Of a stretch of DNA of 23,707 nt, positions 16,116 to 23,262 are shown one piece after another; the stretch's first letter is position 1; the number at the start of each line of letters is the position of its first letter. Below the pieces are notes generated by a model. That model saw only the letters and a program-made list of their open reading frames with translations. It was not told the DNA's origin and searched no databases. Source of the DNA: an uncultured Clostridia bacterium (GTDB lineage Bacteria; Bacillota; Clostridia; Oscillospirales; CAG-272). The stretch is taken from the NCBI GenBank assembly GCA_945485605.1, contig CALYSG010000005.1, forward strand, positions 1-23,707, given 5' to 3'. The position numbers were made by a program, and so were the translations under genes.

Positions 16116-17546
16116 ATGGACGAAGAGAAAGAAAAAAACAATAAAACGGCGGAAGAAACCGCCGAAGAGCATGTATCCCCTGCCGAGGTGTCTGCAAATA
16201 GTGAAGGAACCGAAGCCCCAACGGACGAAAAAAATCGGAAAGAGCCGCGTCTCGGTTGGGGCTTCAGGATCCTCTATATGCTGGGAGGGCTGAGCCTCAT
16301 AGTTTACCTCATCGCCGTACTGAATGAAAATTTCGCAAACTTTATGAGCAGGTACTTCGGCGCACCTATAAGAGCGGTGCTCGCAAGCATTTCGGGGATC
16401 GTTCCCTTCTCGATCTCCGAGCTTATCGTGATCCTTCTGATCCCCGCCTTTATCGCGATAATAATCGTAGCGAATAAATATTACTCCGGAACTTGGAGAA
16501 AGATCCTTGTCTTCTCGGGCAAGGTCCTATCGGTAGCCGTCGTCCTTATTATCATCTACACCCTCGGATTTGGCACGGGGTATCACACCTCGACGCTCGA
16601 CAAAAGGCTCGGGATCGACAAACACCCCGTGTCGACCGAGGAGCTGCGCGACACGGCAAGACACCTTACCGAGCTCGTAAATAAAGAAGCGACAAATCAG
16701 ACCTACGGCGAGGACGGATTCTCAAAGATGCCCTACAGCCTCAGCGCGATGAATAACAAGCTTCTCGTAGCCTACGACGGCATCTACGAAAAATACGAAT
16801 TCATTCAGCCGATGAACAGCCGCTTAAAGCCGGTCATGCTCAGCGAGCTGATGTCCTACACCCACATAACCGGAGTTTACAGCTATTTCACGGGAGAGGC
16901 TAACCTGAATATCGCCTTCCCCGACTACACCCTCCCCTTCACCGCCGCACATGAGCTTGCACATCAAAGAGGCATCGCAAGAGAGGACGAGGCGAACTTC
17001 GTCGCCTTCCTCGTCTGCTCGGCGTCGGAGGACAGCTATATCCGCTATTCTGCATATCTTATGATGCTCGAATACGTCACAAATGCCTACTACACTGCCG
17101 TCTCGGGCTACAAGGCTTACGACTTCGCGGCTTTCAGAGAGCTGATGGTTGCCGACCCGAAAGTCTCGGAGGCGCTTTCGGCTTATGAAAAGGCAAACGG
17201 CGTGACCCTCTCGAAATACGCGGAGCTTAAAGAAGCAATGAATGCCGACGCCGCCCTCTCAACCGCTGTCAGAGAATGTGAAAAGACCGCAGAAGCTCTT
17301 GATTTCTACAATAAGCGCGTCGTAGCCGTGACCGATTACAACGCGACGCTTGATATGCGCAAAGCGCAGGTAGTGGCAGAGGAGCACGCCTTCAACGAGT
17401 TCTTCAAAAAATACGAGCACAATATAATCGCATCGGTCTCGGGAGCCGTAAACGACACCTATCTGAAATTTCAGGGCACTCCGGGCTCGGCGAGCTACGG
17501 AATGGTCGTAGACCTCGCCGTGGCATACTACAAGAGCGGAAAGTAA
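16116..17546 (+). CDS. DUF3810-type membrane zinc metalloprotease
   Basis: 476 residues, hypothetical family. A Glu/Lys-rich cytoplasmic-looking N-terminus (1-45) is followed by three membrane helices at about 50-70, 98-120 and 130-153. The large domain after them has the zincin motif AAHELAHQRG (277-286; H279, E280, H283) with a likely third ligand in EDEANF (E292), the hallmark of the DUF3810 group. Substrate unknown. With three helices and the active site after the last one, the protease domain should lie outside the cell, which is inference. ATG at 16116 follows AAGGAG. The C-terminal half (about 330-440) is helical and Ala/Lys/Glu-rich. It is downstream of an RluA-type gene and ends at a shared terminator. 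Confidence 0.85.
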   Translation: MDEEKEKNNKTAEETAEEHVSPAEVSANSEGTEAPTDEKNRKEPRLGWGFRILYMLGGLSLIVYLIAVLNENFANFMSRYFGAPIRAVLASISGIVPFSISELIVILLIPAFIAIIIVANKYYSGTWRKILVFSGKVLSVAVVLIIIYTLGFGTGYHTSTLDKRLGIDKHPVSTEELRDTARHLTELVNKEATNQTYGEDGFSKMPYSLSAMNNKLLVAYDGIYEKYEFIQPMNSRLKPVMLSELMSYTHITGVYSYFTGEANLNIAFPDYTLPFTAAHELAHQRGIAREDEANFVAFLVCSASEDSYIRYSAYLMMLEYVTNAYYTAVSGYKAYDFAAFRELMVADPKVSEALSAYEKANGVTLSKYAELKEAMNADAALSTAVRECEKTAEALDFYNKRVVAVTDYNATLDMRKAQVVAEEHAFNEFFKKYEHNIIASVSGAVNDTYLKFQGTPGSASYGMVVDLAVAYYKSGK

Positions 17547-17607
17547 GGAGATCCGGCAAAATTCAGGACGGCGCAATTAAGAAAAAAGAACTTCGCCGCG
17601 TTTCATT

Positions 17608-17647
17608 AAAACCTGCCGTGAGGGTATTACCTTCACGGCAGGTTTTT
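17608..17647. terminator. Bidirectional terminator between convergent genes
   Basis: 17-bp stem AAAACCTGCCGTGAGGG/CCTTCACGGCAGGTTTT with one G-T pair and a TATTA loop (17608-17646). T-runs are built into both ends. It begins right at the stop codon of the minus-strand MFS gene and serves the DUF3810 gene from the other side. Confidence 0.9.
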
Positions 17648-18831
17648 CAGTATGCTTTCTTTTTCTTACGCACAAAGAAGAGGCAGACCGCCATCATGAC
17701 CGGAAATATCATGGCGGCAAGTATCCCCGCGCGAAGGTCGTCACCCGAAGCCCCCGAGACAAATCCGGCGAGCGTCGGACCGCTCGTACATCCGATATCC
17801 CCCGCGAGCGCAAGCAAGGCAAACATGGCGCTTCCCCCCCTCGGCAATCTCGCAACAGCCATACTGTACGTACCGGGCCACATTATTCCGACCGCGAAAC
17901 CGCTGACCGCACACCCGACAAGCCCCACGACCGGGTTCGGAACGAATACTATACAGCCGTATGACACAATGCAAAGGGCTGTGCTTACCATCATAAACCT
18001 ATTCATATCGAGCCTGTGTCCGAGCTTTCCGTATATGAGCCTTGACATACCCATAAGAAAGGCAAAAGCCATAGGCCCCGCAAGATCGCCGACTGCCTTG
18101 TTAACACCGAGCCCGCGCTCGGCAAAGCTCGAAGCCCATTGGCTGATCGCCTGCTCGCTCGCACCTGCGCAAAGCATCATTATCAGAAAAACAAAGAAGA
18201 TCCTTACCGAAAACAGCTCCTTCAGGCTCATTCCCTTCTCTCCCTCGCCGTTAAGGGTACCGATCGGAGAGTTTCCGAAAAGTATCATATTCGCAACGGC
18301 GATCGCCGCAAAGGAAACCGAAAGTATCCTCCAGCTTCCGATCCCGAACAGTGTGAAAAAGACGGTCGAGACCAGCACGACGCCGACCTGCCCCCAGCAA
18401 TAGAATGAATGAAGCATACTCATCTGCTTTTCCTTGTTTTCCGCCGGGCAAGCCTCGATTATCGGGCTTATAACGACTTCGATAAGACCTCCCCCGATCG
18501 CATATATCACGATAGGTATAAGTATCCCGACAAACGGATCAGGCATTATATCGGGCATAAAGGTCAGCATAATAAGTCCCGCCGCGGAAAATCCGTGTGC
18601 CAGATAAAACGACGTGCGGAAGCCTATCCTATCTATCAGAACCGTCGAGACAAGGTCAACGAAAAGCTGGATCCCGAAATTTATCGTTATAAGCAGGGTG
18701 ATCTTCGTCAGCGGTATGCCGTATTTGTCGCTGAAATGTACAAAGAGCAACGGGGCAAAGTTAGTCACTATCGCCTGCACTATATATCCTATATAGCAGG
18801 CGAATCGGGTTCTTCTGTAATCCGGGATCAT
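17647..18831 (-). CDS. MFS transporter, FucP/FHS-like sugar permease type
   Basis: 394 residues, about 12 membrane helices, no large loops. The overall pattern resembles the fucose:H+ symporter-like branch of MFS proteins (QAIVTNFAPLLFVHFSDKYGI start, GGGLIEVVISPIIEACP mid first half, SGFAVGIMWPGTYSMA in the second half). Import of a sugar or related small molecule is likely; substrate unknown and assignment to FHS is moderate. The second half of each domain keeps Gly-rich helices and the protein ends in a KKKKAY tail. ATG at 18831 follows AAAGGA. Its promoter overlaps the 3' end of the upstream recombinase gene, so it is expressed on its own. Confidence 0.82.
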   Translation of the reverse strand: MIPDYRRTRFACYIGYIVQAIVTNFAPLLFVHFSDKYGIPLTKITLLITINFGIQLFVDLVSTVLIDRIGFRTSFYLAHGFSAAGLIMLTFMPDIMPDPFVGILIPIVIYAIGGGLIEVVISPIIEACPAENKEKQMSMLHSFYCWGQVGVVLVSTVFFTLFGIGSWRILSVSFAAIAVANMILFGNSPIGTLNGEGEKGMSLKELFSVRIFFVFLIMMLCAGASEQAISQWASSFAERGLGVNKAVGDLAGPMAFAFLMGMSRLIYGKLGHRLDMNRFMMVSTALCIVSYGCIVFVPNPVVGLVGCAVSGFAVGIMWPGTYSMAVARLPRGGSAMFALLALAGDIGCTSGPTLAGFVSGASGDDLRAGILAAMIFPVMMAVCLFFVRKKKKAY

Positions 18832-18867
18832 ACTGTTCCTTTCGTAGGTTTAAGGTAAATACGATAT

Positions 18868-18896
18868 ATTATATCACTTCGCATGGTTTTTCGCAA
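18868..18896 (-). promoter_or_regulatory. Promoter of the FHS-like MFS gene
   Basis: On the minus strand TTGCGA (18896-18891), 17 bases, TATAAT (18873-18868). The -35 and most of the spacer lie inside the last codons of the recombinase gene. Confidence 0.6.
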
Positions 18897-20076
18897 GGGT
18901 CTCATTCTCTGCCGGCAAAAACTCATTCTCCGTCGGAAAAAGTCTCTCCATATTCACTCTTTTCTGTTCCATCGTCGAATGAACGTATTTGTCAAGCGTT
19001 ATTTTGACGCTCGAATGTCCGAGTATCTCGCTGAGGCTCTTCAGATCAAACCCCGCCTCGACACACCGAGTGGCAAATGTATGCCTCAGTGAATGAAAAT
19101 TCGCGTCACGCACTCCGCTCTGACGCAGACAGCGCTTGAAATGACTTTTCAGTACTCTCGGCTCGACGTAGCTCGACGGAAGTCCCGATAAAAGGTATGC
19201 GTTTCCGGGTGCCCGGAATTCCGAAAGTATCCCCCGTACGGGTTGGGGAAGCGGGATAAGTCTCCTTCCCGCGGCGCTCTTAGGCTCGGTTATAACTATA
19301 TGAGTCCTGCTTACATCACCGTCGGGCGCATCGACCTTCTGAAGTCTCTGCATCGTGCGACTTATGCAAAGTATCCCGTCGTCAAGTGATATATCGCTCC
19401 ATTTCAGAGCACATAGCTCGCCTATCCTTATACCCGTATAGAGCGCAAGCAACATGCCTGCCTTATACCTGTCCGTATCCTCCTTCAGAACAGAGACAAA
19501 GGCAAGCTCCTCCTGCCTGCTGAGAACGCGCATTTCGCGGTTATAGCTTTTGACCGACAGGCGGTCAAAACAGCAAAAATGTTCGACTCCGTGCGATACC
19601 GAATACCTGAATGTTTCCTTTACCACCGTCAGTATATCGGATACGCTTTTCGAGGACAGCCCGCCCATTCGGTCAAGGCGACCGTCGCGGAGCAGCTCGG
19701 AAACGTATTCCTCCATTTTCGATGTTCCGATCTGCTGTATTGACAGGCATCCGAGGCGCGGGCGAATGTGGTTATCAACAATATTTCGGTAACGTATGAA
19801 TGTCGACTCCTTTACCCTCGGCTGAATGAAAACGAGCCAGCCGTCAAGACAATCTCCGTAGGTCCCGGGTTCTGTCATGGTTTCCGCTCTGTCGCAGCTT
19901 AAGTCTGAGCCTTCGCTCATAAGCCGCGCGGCAGCGGCGCAGGCCTCGTCGTAGGTATCTGCCGTTATACAGCCGCTGTACGGCTTTCTTCCGTTTCCGT
20001 ATCTGACTGTATATTTCACCTCCCAACGCCCATCGCTGCCTCGGTGAATACTGTCTGTTCTGATCTGAAATTCCAT
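18874..20076 (-). CDS. Tyrosine recombinase / phage-type integrase
   Basis: 400 residues, complete. An N-terminal arm-binding-like region (WEVKYTVRYGNGRK) at about 10-60 is followed by a SAM-like core-binding domain (about 70-165) and a catalytic domain. All catalytic residues are present: R217 (TGIRIGE), K266 (EPKSAAGRR), H328 and R331 (FHSLRHTFATR), H354 (LGHSS) and the nucleophile Y364 (LDKYVHS). This is the layout of integrases from ICEs and prophages. No excisionase, relaxase, phage gene, attachment repeat or tRNA target was found next to it in the window. ATG at 20076 follows AGGAGAGG. It may be a stranded remnant or may have carried the adjacent metal module; composition looks like its neighbours. 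Confidence 0.92.
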   Translation of the reverse strand: MEFQIRTDSIHRGSDGRWEVKYTVRYGNGRKPYSGCITADTYDEACAAAARLMSEGSDLSCDRAETMTEPGTYGDCLDGWLVFIQPRVKESTFIRYRNIVDNHIRPRLGCLSIQQIGTSKMEEYVSELLRDGRLDRMGGLSSKSVSDILTVVKETFRYSVSHGVEHFCCFDRLSVKSYNREMRVLSRQEELAFVSVLKEDTDRYKAGMLLALYTGIRIGELCALKWSDISLDDGILCISRTMQRLQKVDAPDGDVSRTHIVITEPKSAAGRRLIPLPQPVRGILSEFRAPGNAYLLSGLPSSYVEPRVLKSHFKRCLRQSGVRDANFHSLRHTFATRCVEAGFDLKSLSEILGHSSVKITLDKYVHSTMEQKRVNMERLFPTENEFLPAENETLAKNHAK

Positions 20077-20143
20077 ATTTTCCTCTCCTTTTAATATTTT
20101 CCGATTCCCGACGGCTTAATCCGGCGGTCGGAGCTTTTCAGAA

Positions 20144-20172
20144 AATATATCATTTTTCGGCTCGCTTTTCAA
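20144..20172 (-). promoter_or_regulatory. Promoter of the recombinase gene
   Basis: On the minus strand TTGAAA (20172-20167), 17 bases, TATATT (20149-20144). The rest of 20077-20249 shows no gene. Confidence 0.6.
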
Positions 20173-20249
20173 CACTCGTCCGATTTAACATCAGATAATC
20201 AGCCGCTTAATGATAAAGAGAGGAATATACTGAAAACAGATACTTTAAA

Positions 20250-20981
20250 TCAGAGATCTTTCGAAATATCCTTTCCCGAGTTCATTTTTCTGTACTCGGT
20301 CGGAAGGACTCCGCAGATCTCGCGGAACGCCTCCGAAAATCTGCTCTGGCTGGTATAGCCTACCTCCCGGGCGATCTCAGATATGTCCTTCCGGGTCCCT
20401 GTAAGCATAGCCTGTGCCGCTTCGATCCTGTGCTGCTTCATATGAAGGGCAATACTTGTACCGTAGACATTCTTGAAGGCTCTTTTAAGCGTTGTCGTGT
20501 TCATAAGGAATTCGCGGGAGAGCTCCTCTATCGTGATCCGTTCCGACAGATGCTCGGTAAGATAGCTGTGTACCGCACGGGCGATCTCCTCGGGCGTTGT
20601 TTCGTGCGTCGGAATGGTCTCGGGGCAGGCGACCTCCATTACTCTCTCAACGACCTTATGAAGAAGGTCGGTAAGCTCGCTGTCCGCCACGCGGTAATAT
20701 ACCTCCTTCCCCACCCTTCGGTTGACGATAAGTCTGCTGTCGGAGAGAACTCTCAGGTGATGCGACACCGCGGGACTCGACATGTCGAGCAGAGCGGCAA
20801 TATTTATCACGCATTGCTCGCTGTGGCATAGGAGCCAGAAAAGCCTTACACGCATGGGATCGCTGAGTCGCGAAAAGACCTCCGCCGCGGAATCGAAGCG
20901 CTCTGCATCGGTGAGCTCGTGACGGATCTCGGTGAGATTCTTGCTGTCTCCGTGGTCGTGCGGAAGCGGGAATTCACTCAT
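20250..20981 (-). CDS. ArsR-AraC fusion transcriptional regulator
   Basis: 243 residues from the chosen start. The first domain is an ArsR/SmtB winged helix (about 29-110: VFSRLSDPMRVRLFWLLCH, then the recognition region SSPAVSHHLRVLSDSRLI and the wing RRVGKEVYYRVAD). The second is a full AraC-type double helix-turn-helix (about 130-235: ITIEELSREFLMNTTTLKRAF and ISEIAREVGYTSQSRFSEAF, ending LPTEYRKM). Usual ArsR proteins are about 100-120 residues, so this is a true fusion. Possible metal ligands are C57 (SEQCVIN) and H108 (DLLHKVV), plus HDH near the N-terminus; the CxC and DxH sites of CadC/SmtB are not intact. Start ATG 20981 follows GGAGG; another in-frame ATG at 21029 has no ribosome binding site. 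It is divergent from the HMA-ATPase operon and probably controls it. Confidence 0.88.
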   Translation of the reverse strand: MSEFPLPHDHGDSKNLTEIRHELTDAERFDSAAEVFSRLSDPMRVRLFWLLCHSEQCVINIAALLDMSSPAVSHHLRVLSDSRLIVNRRVGKEVYYRVADSELTDLLHKVVERVMEVACPETIPTHETTPEEIARAVHSYLTEHLSERITIEELSREFLMNTTTLKRAFKNVYGTSIALHMKQHRIEAAQAMLTGTRKDISEIAREVGYTSQSRFSEAFREICGVLPTEYRKMNSGKDISKDL

Positions 20982-21054
20982 AATATCATTTTCCTCCGTT
21001 TTCTCTTTTTCGGAAATACCGCTCTCCATTTCGGGAACAAGCGTACAAAATGTC

Positions 21055-21083
21055 TTGACTTCATGTCTTTTTTACATTATACT
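21055..21083 (+). promoter_or_regulatory. Promoter of the HMA-ATPase operon
   Basis: TTGACT (21055-21060), 17 bases, TATACT (21078-21083). Its -10 overlaps the -10 of the opposite-strand regulator promoter by four bases. ATGTCTT is directly repeated at 21050-21056 and 21063-21069 around the -35. Confidence 0.7.
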
Positions 21084-21104
21084 ACTATCACAACGATTAA
21101 GCAA
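21076..21104 (-). promoter_or_regulatory. Promoter of the ArsR-AraC gene
   Basis: On the minus strand TTGCTT (21104-21099), 17 bases, TATAAT (21081-21076). It overlaps the HMA-ATPase promoter, so both cannot be occupied at once. Confidence 0.6.
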
Positions 21105-21113
21105 GCGTTTAAT
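21096..21113. promoter_or_regulatory. Candidate ArsR-type operator
   Basis: ATTAAGCAAGCGTTTAAT is an inverted repeat ATTAARC-N4-GYTTAAT with 6 of 7 positions matching. It covers the -35 of the regulator promoter and lies about 6 bases past the expected start of the HMA-ATPase transcript, so one bound repressor could block both directions. Confidence 0.55.
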
Positions 21114-21135
21114 GGTAAAAATCGGAGGTGATCAA

Positions 21136-21354
21136 ATGAAAAAGATATATAATATCGAAGTCGACTGCGCAAACTGCGCAAACCTTATGGAGGAAGCCGC
21201 CAACAAAACGGAAGGCGTTGCATCTGCCACTGTTAACTTTATGACGCAGAAAATGGCTGTCGAATTTGCCGATGGCGAGGACGAAAAAAAGGTAATGAAG
21301 AAGGTCTTAAAAGCCTGCCGCCGAGTCGAGCCCGACTGCGAGATAGAATTCTGA
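21136..21354 (+). CDS. Free-standing heavy-metal-associated (HMA) domain protein
   Basis: 72 residues, one ferredoxin-like HMA domain of the CopZ/MerP size. The metal-binding CxxC is CANC (C11, C14) in IEVDCANCANLMEEA, the form typical of Zn/Cd/Pb-ATPase domains rather than the MxCxxC of copper chaperones. Two further Cys (C60, C67) lie near the C-terminus. ATG at 21136 follows a perfect GGAGGTGAT. It is the first gene of the metal operon, 24 bases before the ATPase, which lacks this domain. It probably delivers metal to the ATPase or acts as its detached regulatory domain; that is inference. Confidence 0.9.
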   Translation: MKKIYNIEVDCANCANLMEEAANKTEGVASATVNFMTQKMAVEFADGEDEKKVMKKVLKACRRVEPDCEIEF

Positions 21355-21378
21355 TAGCCTCGCAGGGAGAAATAAAAC

Positions 21379-23262
21379 ATGAAAAAGAAACAAAAGATAA
21401 TGCTCGTGCGCATCGCGGTAACGTCCGTCGCGCTTATAATACTTCACTTCATACCCGTGACGGGGTTATCCCGCCTGCTCCTATACACGGCGGTCTATAT
21501 TCTCATAGGCTACGACATACTGAAAAAGGCGGGATGGGGAATAATACACGGCAGAGCATTCGACGAAAACTTTCTCATGACCGTCGCGACTGTCGGTGCA
21601 TTCGGGCTTGCCGTTTGGGAAAAAAGCGGAGAGTACACAGAGGGCATCGCCGTTATGCTTTTTTATCAGGTCGGAGAGTTCTTCCAGAACCTTGCGGTCG
21701 GAAAGAGCCGCAAGAACATCTCCTCGCTTATGGACATCCGCCCCGATTACGCCAATATCGAGCGAGACGGCGAGCTGTTAAAGGTCAGCCCGGATGAGGT
21801 CAGGGTAGGCAGCATAATAACCGTCCGTCCGGGTGAGAAGATACCGCTTGACGGTACTGTAACAGACGGCTCATCGAGCCTTAACACCTGCGCTCTCACG
21901 GGAGAGAGTCTGCCGCGAGACGTTAAGGTAGGCGACGGGGTCATCAGCGGCTGTATCAATATGAGCGGTGTCTTGAAGATAAGGACCGAAAAGGAGTTCG
22001 GCGAGTCTACGGTCTCAAAGATACTCGATCTTGTCGAAAACGCAAGCTCGAGAAAGTCAAAGTCCGAAGCTTTCATCTCTCGCTTTGCAAGGATCTATAC
22101 ACCGGCGGTCTGCGGTGCGGCGCTTCTTCTCGCCCTTGCGGGACCGGGAATACGATTCGCACTCGGAATGAGCCCCGAATGGGATGTATGGCTATACCGC
22201 GCACTTACCTTCCTCGTCGTGAGCTGCCCCTGCGCTCTCGTTATCAGCATACCGCTGAGCTTCTTTTCAGGCATCGGAGGCGCGAGCCGTGAGGGTATCC
22301 TTATTAAAGGCTCAAACTATCTCGAGATCCTTGCAAAGACAAAATGCGTCGTTTTCGACAAGACCGGAACGCTAACCGAGGGCGTATTTGAGGTCACCGG
22401 CGTTCATCACAACAGCCTTAACAGAGAAAAGCTGCTCGAATATGCCGCCCTCGCCGAGTGTGACTCGACGCACCCGATCAGCAAGAGCTTACAGAAGGCT
22501 TACGGAAAGCCCATTGACCGCTCGCGGGTAGGAAATATTGAGGAGATAAGCGGACACGGGATAAGGGCTGAGGTCGACGGCAAAAGCATCGCGATCGGAA
22601 ATATCAAGCTTATGAGGCTCGTCGGCATCGAGCCGATCGAATGTCACGGCACGGGAACCGTCATTCACGTTGCCGTCGACGGCAAATACGCGGGGCATAT
22701 AGTTATATCCGACGTAGTAAAGCCCACCGCAAAGGCGGCGATCGCCTCTCTCGGGAGAGTCGGAGTAGATAAGACCGTTATGCTCACGGGAGACGCAAAG
22801 GCGGTCGCCGAAAAGGTCGCAGACGAGCTCGGGATCGTTGAAGTGCGCAGTGAGCTCCTTCCCGCAGACAAGGTGACCGAGGTCGAAAGGCTGCTTGACG
22901 AAAAGAAAAAGAACGAGAAGCTCGCCTTCGTCGGAGACGGCATAAACGACGCTCCCGTGCTCACCCGCGCCGACATCGGGATCGCTATGGGGGCTATGGG
23001 GAGCGACGCGGCGATAGAAGCGGCGGATATCGTTCTTATGGATGACGATCCGATGAGAATATCAACGGCGATCGGCATCTCGCGAAAGTGCCTTAGTATC
23101 GTGAAGGAAAATATAGTCTTCTCTCTGGCAGTAAAGTTTGCCTGCCTTGTACTTGCGGCGATAGGCATCGCCGACATGTGGCTCGCGATATTCGCCGACG
23201 TCGGCGTTATGATAATAGCAGTCCTCAATGCAATTCGTGCGCTCAGATACAAGTCTGAATAA
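21379..23262 (+). CDS. cadA: P1B-2-type Zn2+/Cd2+/Pb2+-exporting ATPase
   Basis: 627 residues. It exports divalent soft metals across the membrane with ATP. Motifs: actuator TGES (174-177), metal-binding SCPCALV (C283, C285) in the sixth helix, phosphorylation site DKTGT (D327), STHPIS (H365), GDGINDAP (519-526), and the P1B-2 signature residues K586 (SLAVKFACL) and D607 (FADVGV) in the last two helices, which select Zn/Cd/Pb over copper. Eight membrane helices. CadA/ZntA proteins are usually 700 residues or more because of an N-terminal HMA domain; here that domain is missing and is encoded by the gene just upstream. ATG at 21379 follows AGGGAGA. Expression is probably controlled by the divergent ArsR-AraC protein. 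Confidence 0.95.
   Translation: MKKKQKIMLVRIAVTSVALIILHFIPVTGLSRLLLYTAVYILIGYDILKKAGWGIIHGRAFDENFLMTVATVGAFGLAVWEKSGEYTEGIAVMLFYQVGEFFQNLAVGKSRKNISSLMDIRPDYANIERDGELLKVSPDEVRVGSIITVRPGEKIPLDGTVTDGSSSLNTCALTGESLPRDVKVGDGVISGCINMSGVLKIRTEKEFGESTVSKILDLVENASSRKSKSEAFISRFARIYTPAVCGAALLLALAGPGIRFALGMSPEWDVWLYRALTFLVVSCPCALVISIPLSFFSGIGGASREGILIKGSNYLEILAKTKCVVFDKTGTLTEGVFEVTGVHHNSLNREKLLEYAALAECDSTHPISKSLQKAYGKPIDRSRVGNIEEISGHGIRAEVDGKSIAIGNIKLMRLVGIEPIECHGTGTVIHVAVDGKYAGHIVISDVVKPTAKAAIASLGRVGVDKTVMLTGDAKAVAEKVADELGIVEVRSELLPADKVTEVERLLDEKKKNEKLAFVGDGINDAPVLTRADIGIAMGAMGSDAAIEAADIVLMDDDPMRISTAIGISRKCLSIVKENIVFSLAVKFACLVLAAIGIADMWLAIFADVGVMIIAVLNAIRALRYKSE

Noticed and set aside
20982..21029. Upstream ATG at 21029 as start of the ArsR-AraC gene
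   Set aside because: No ribosome binding site, whereas ATG 20981 follows GGAGG. It remains possible and would add 16 residues outside the domains.
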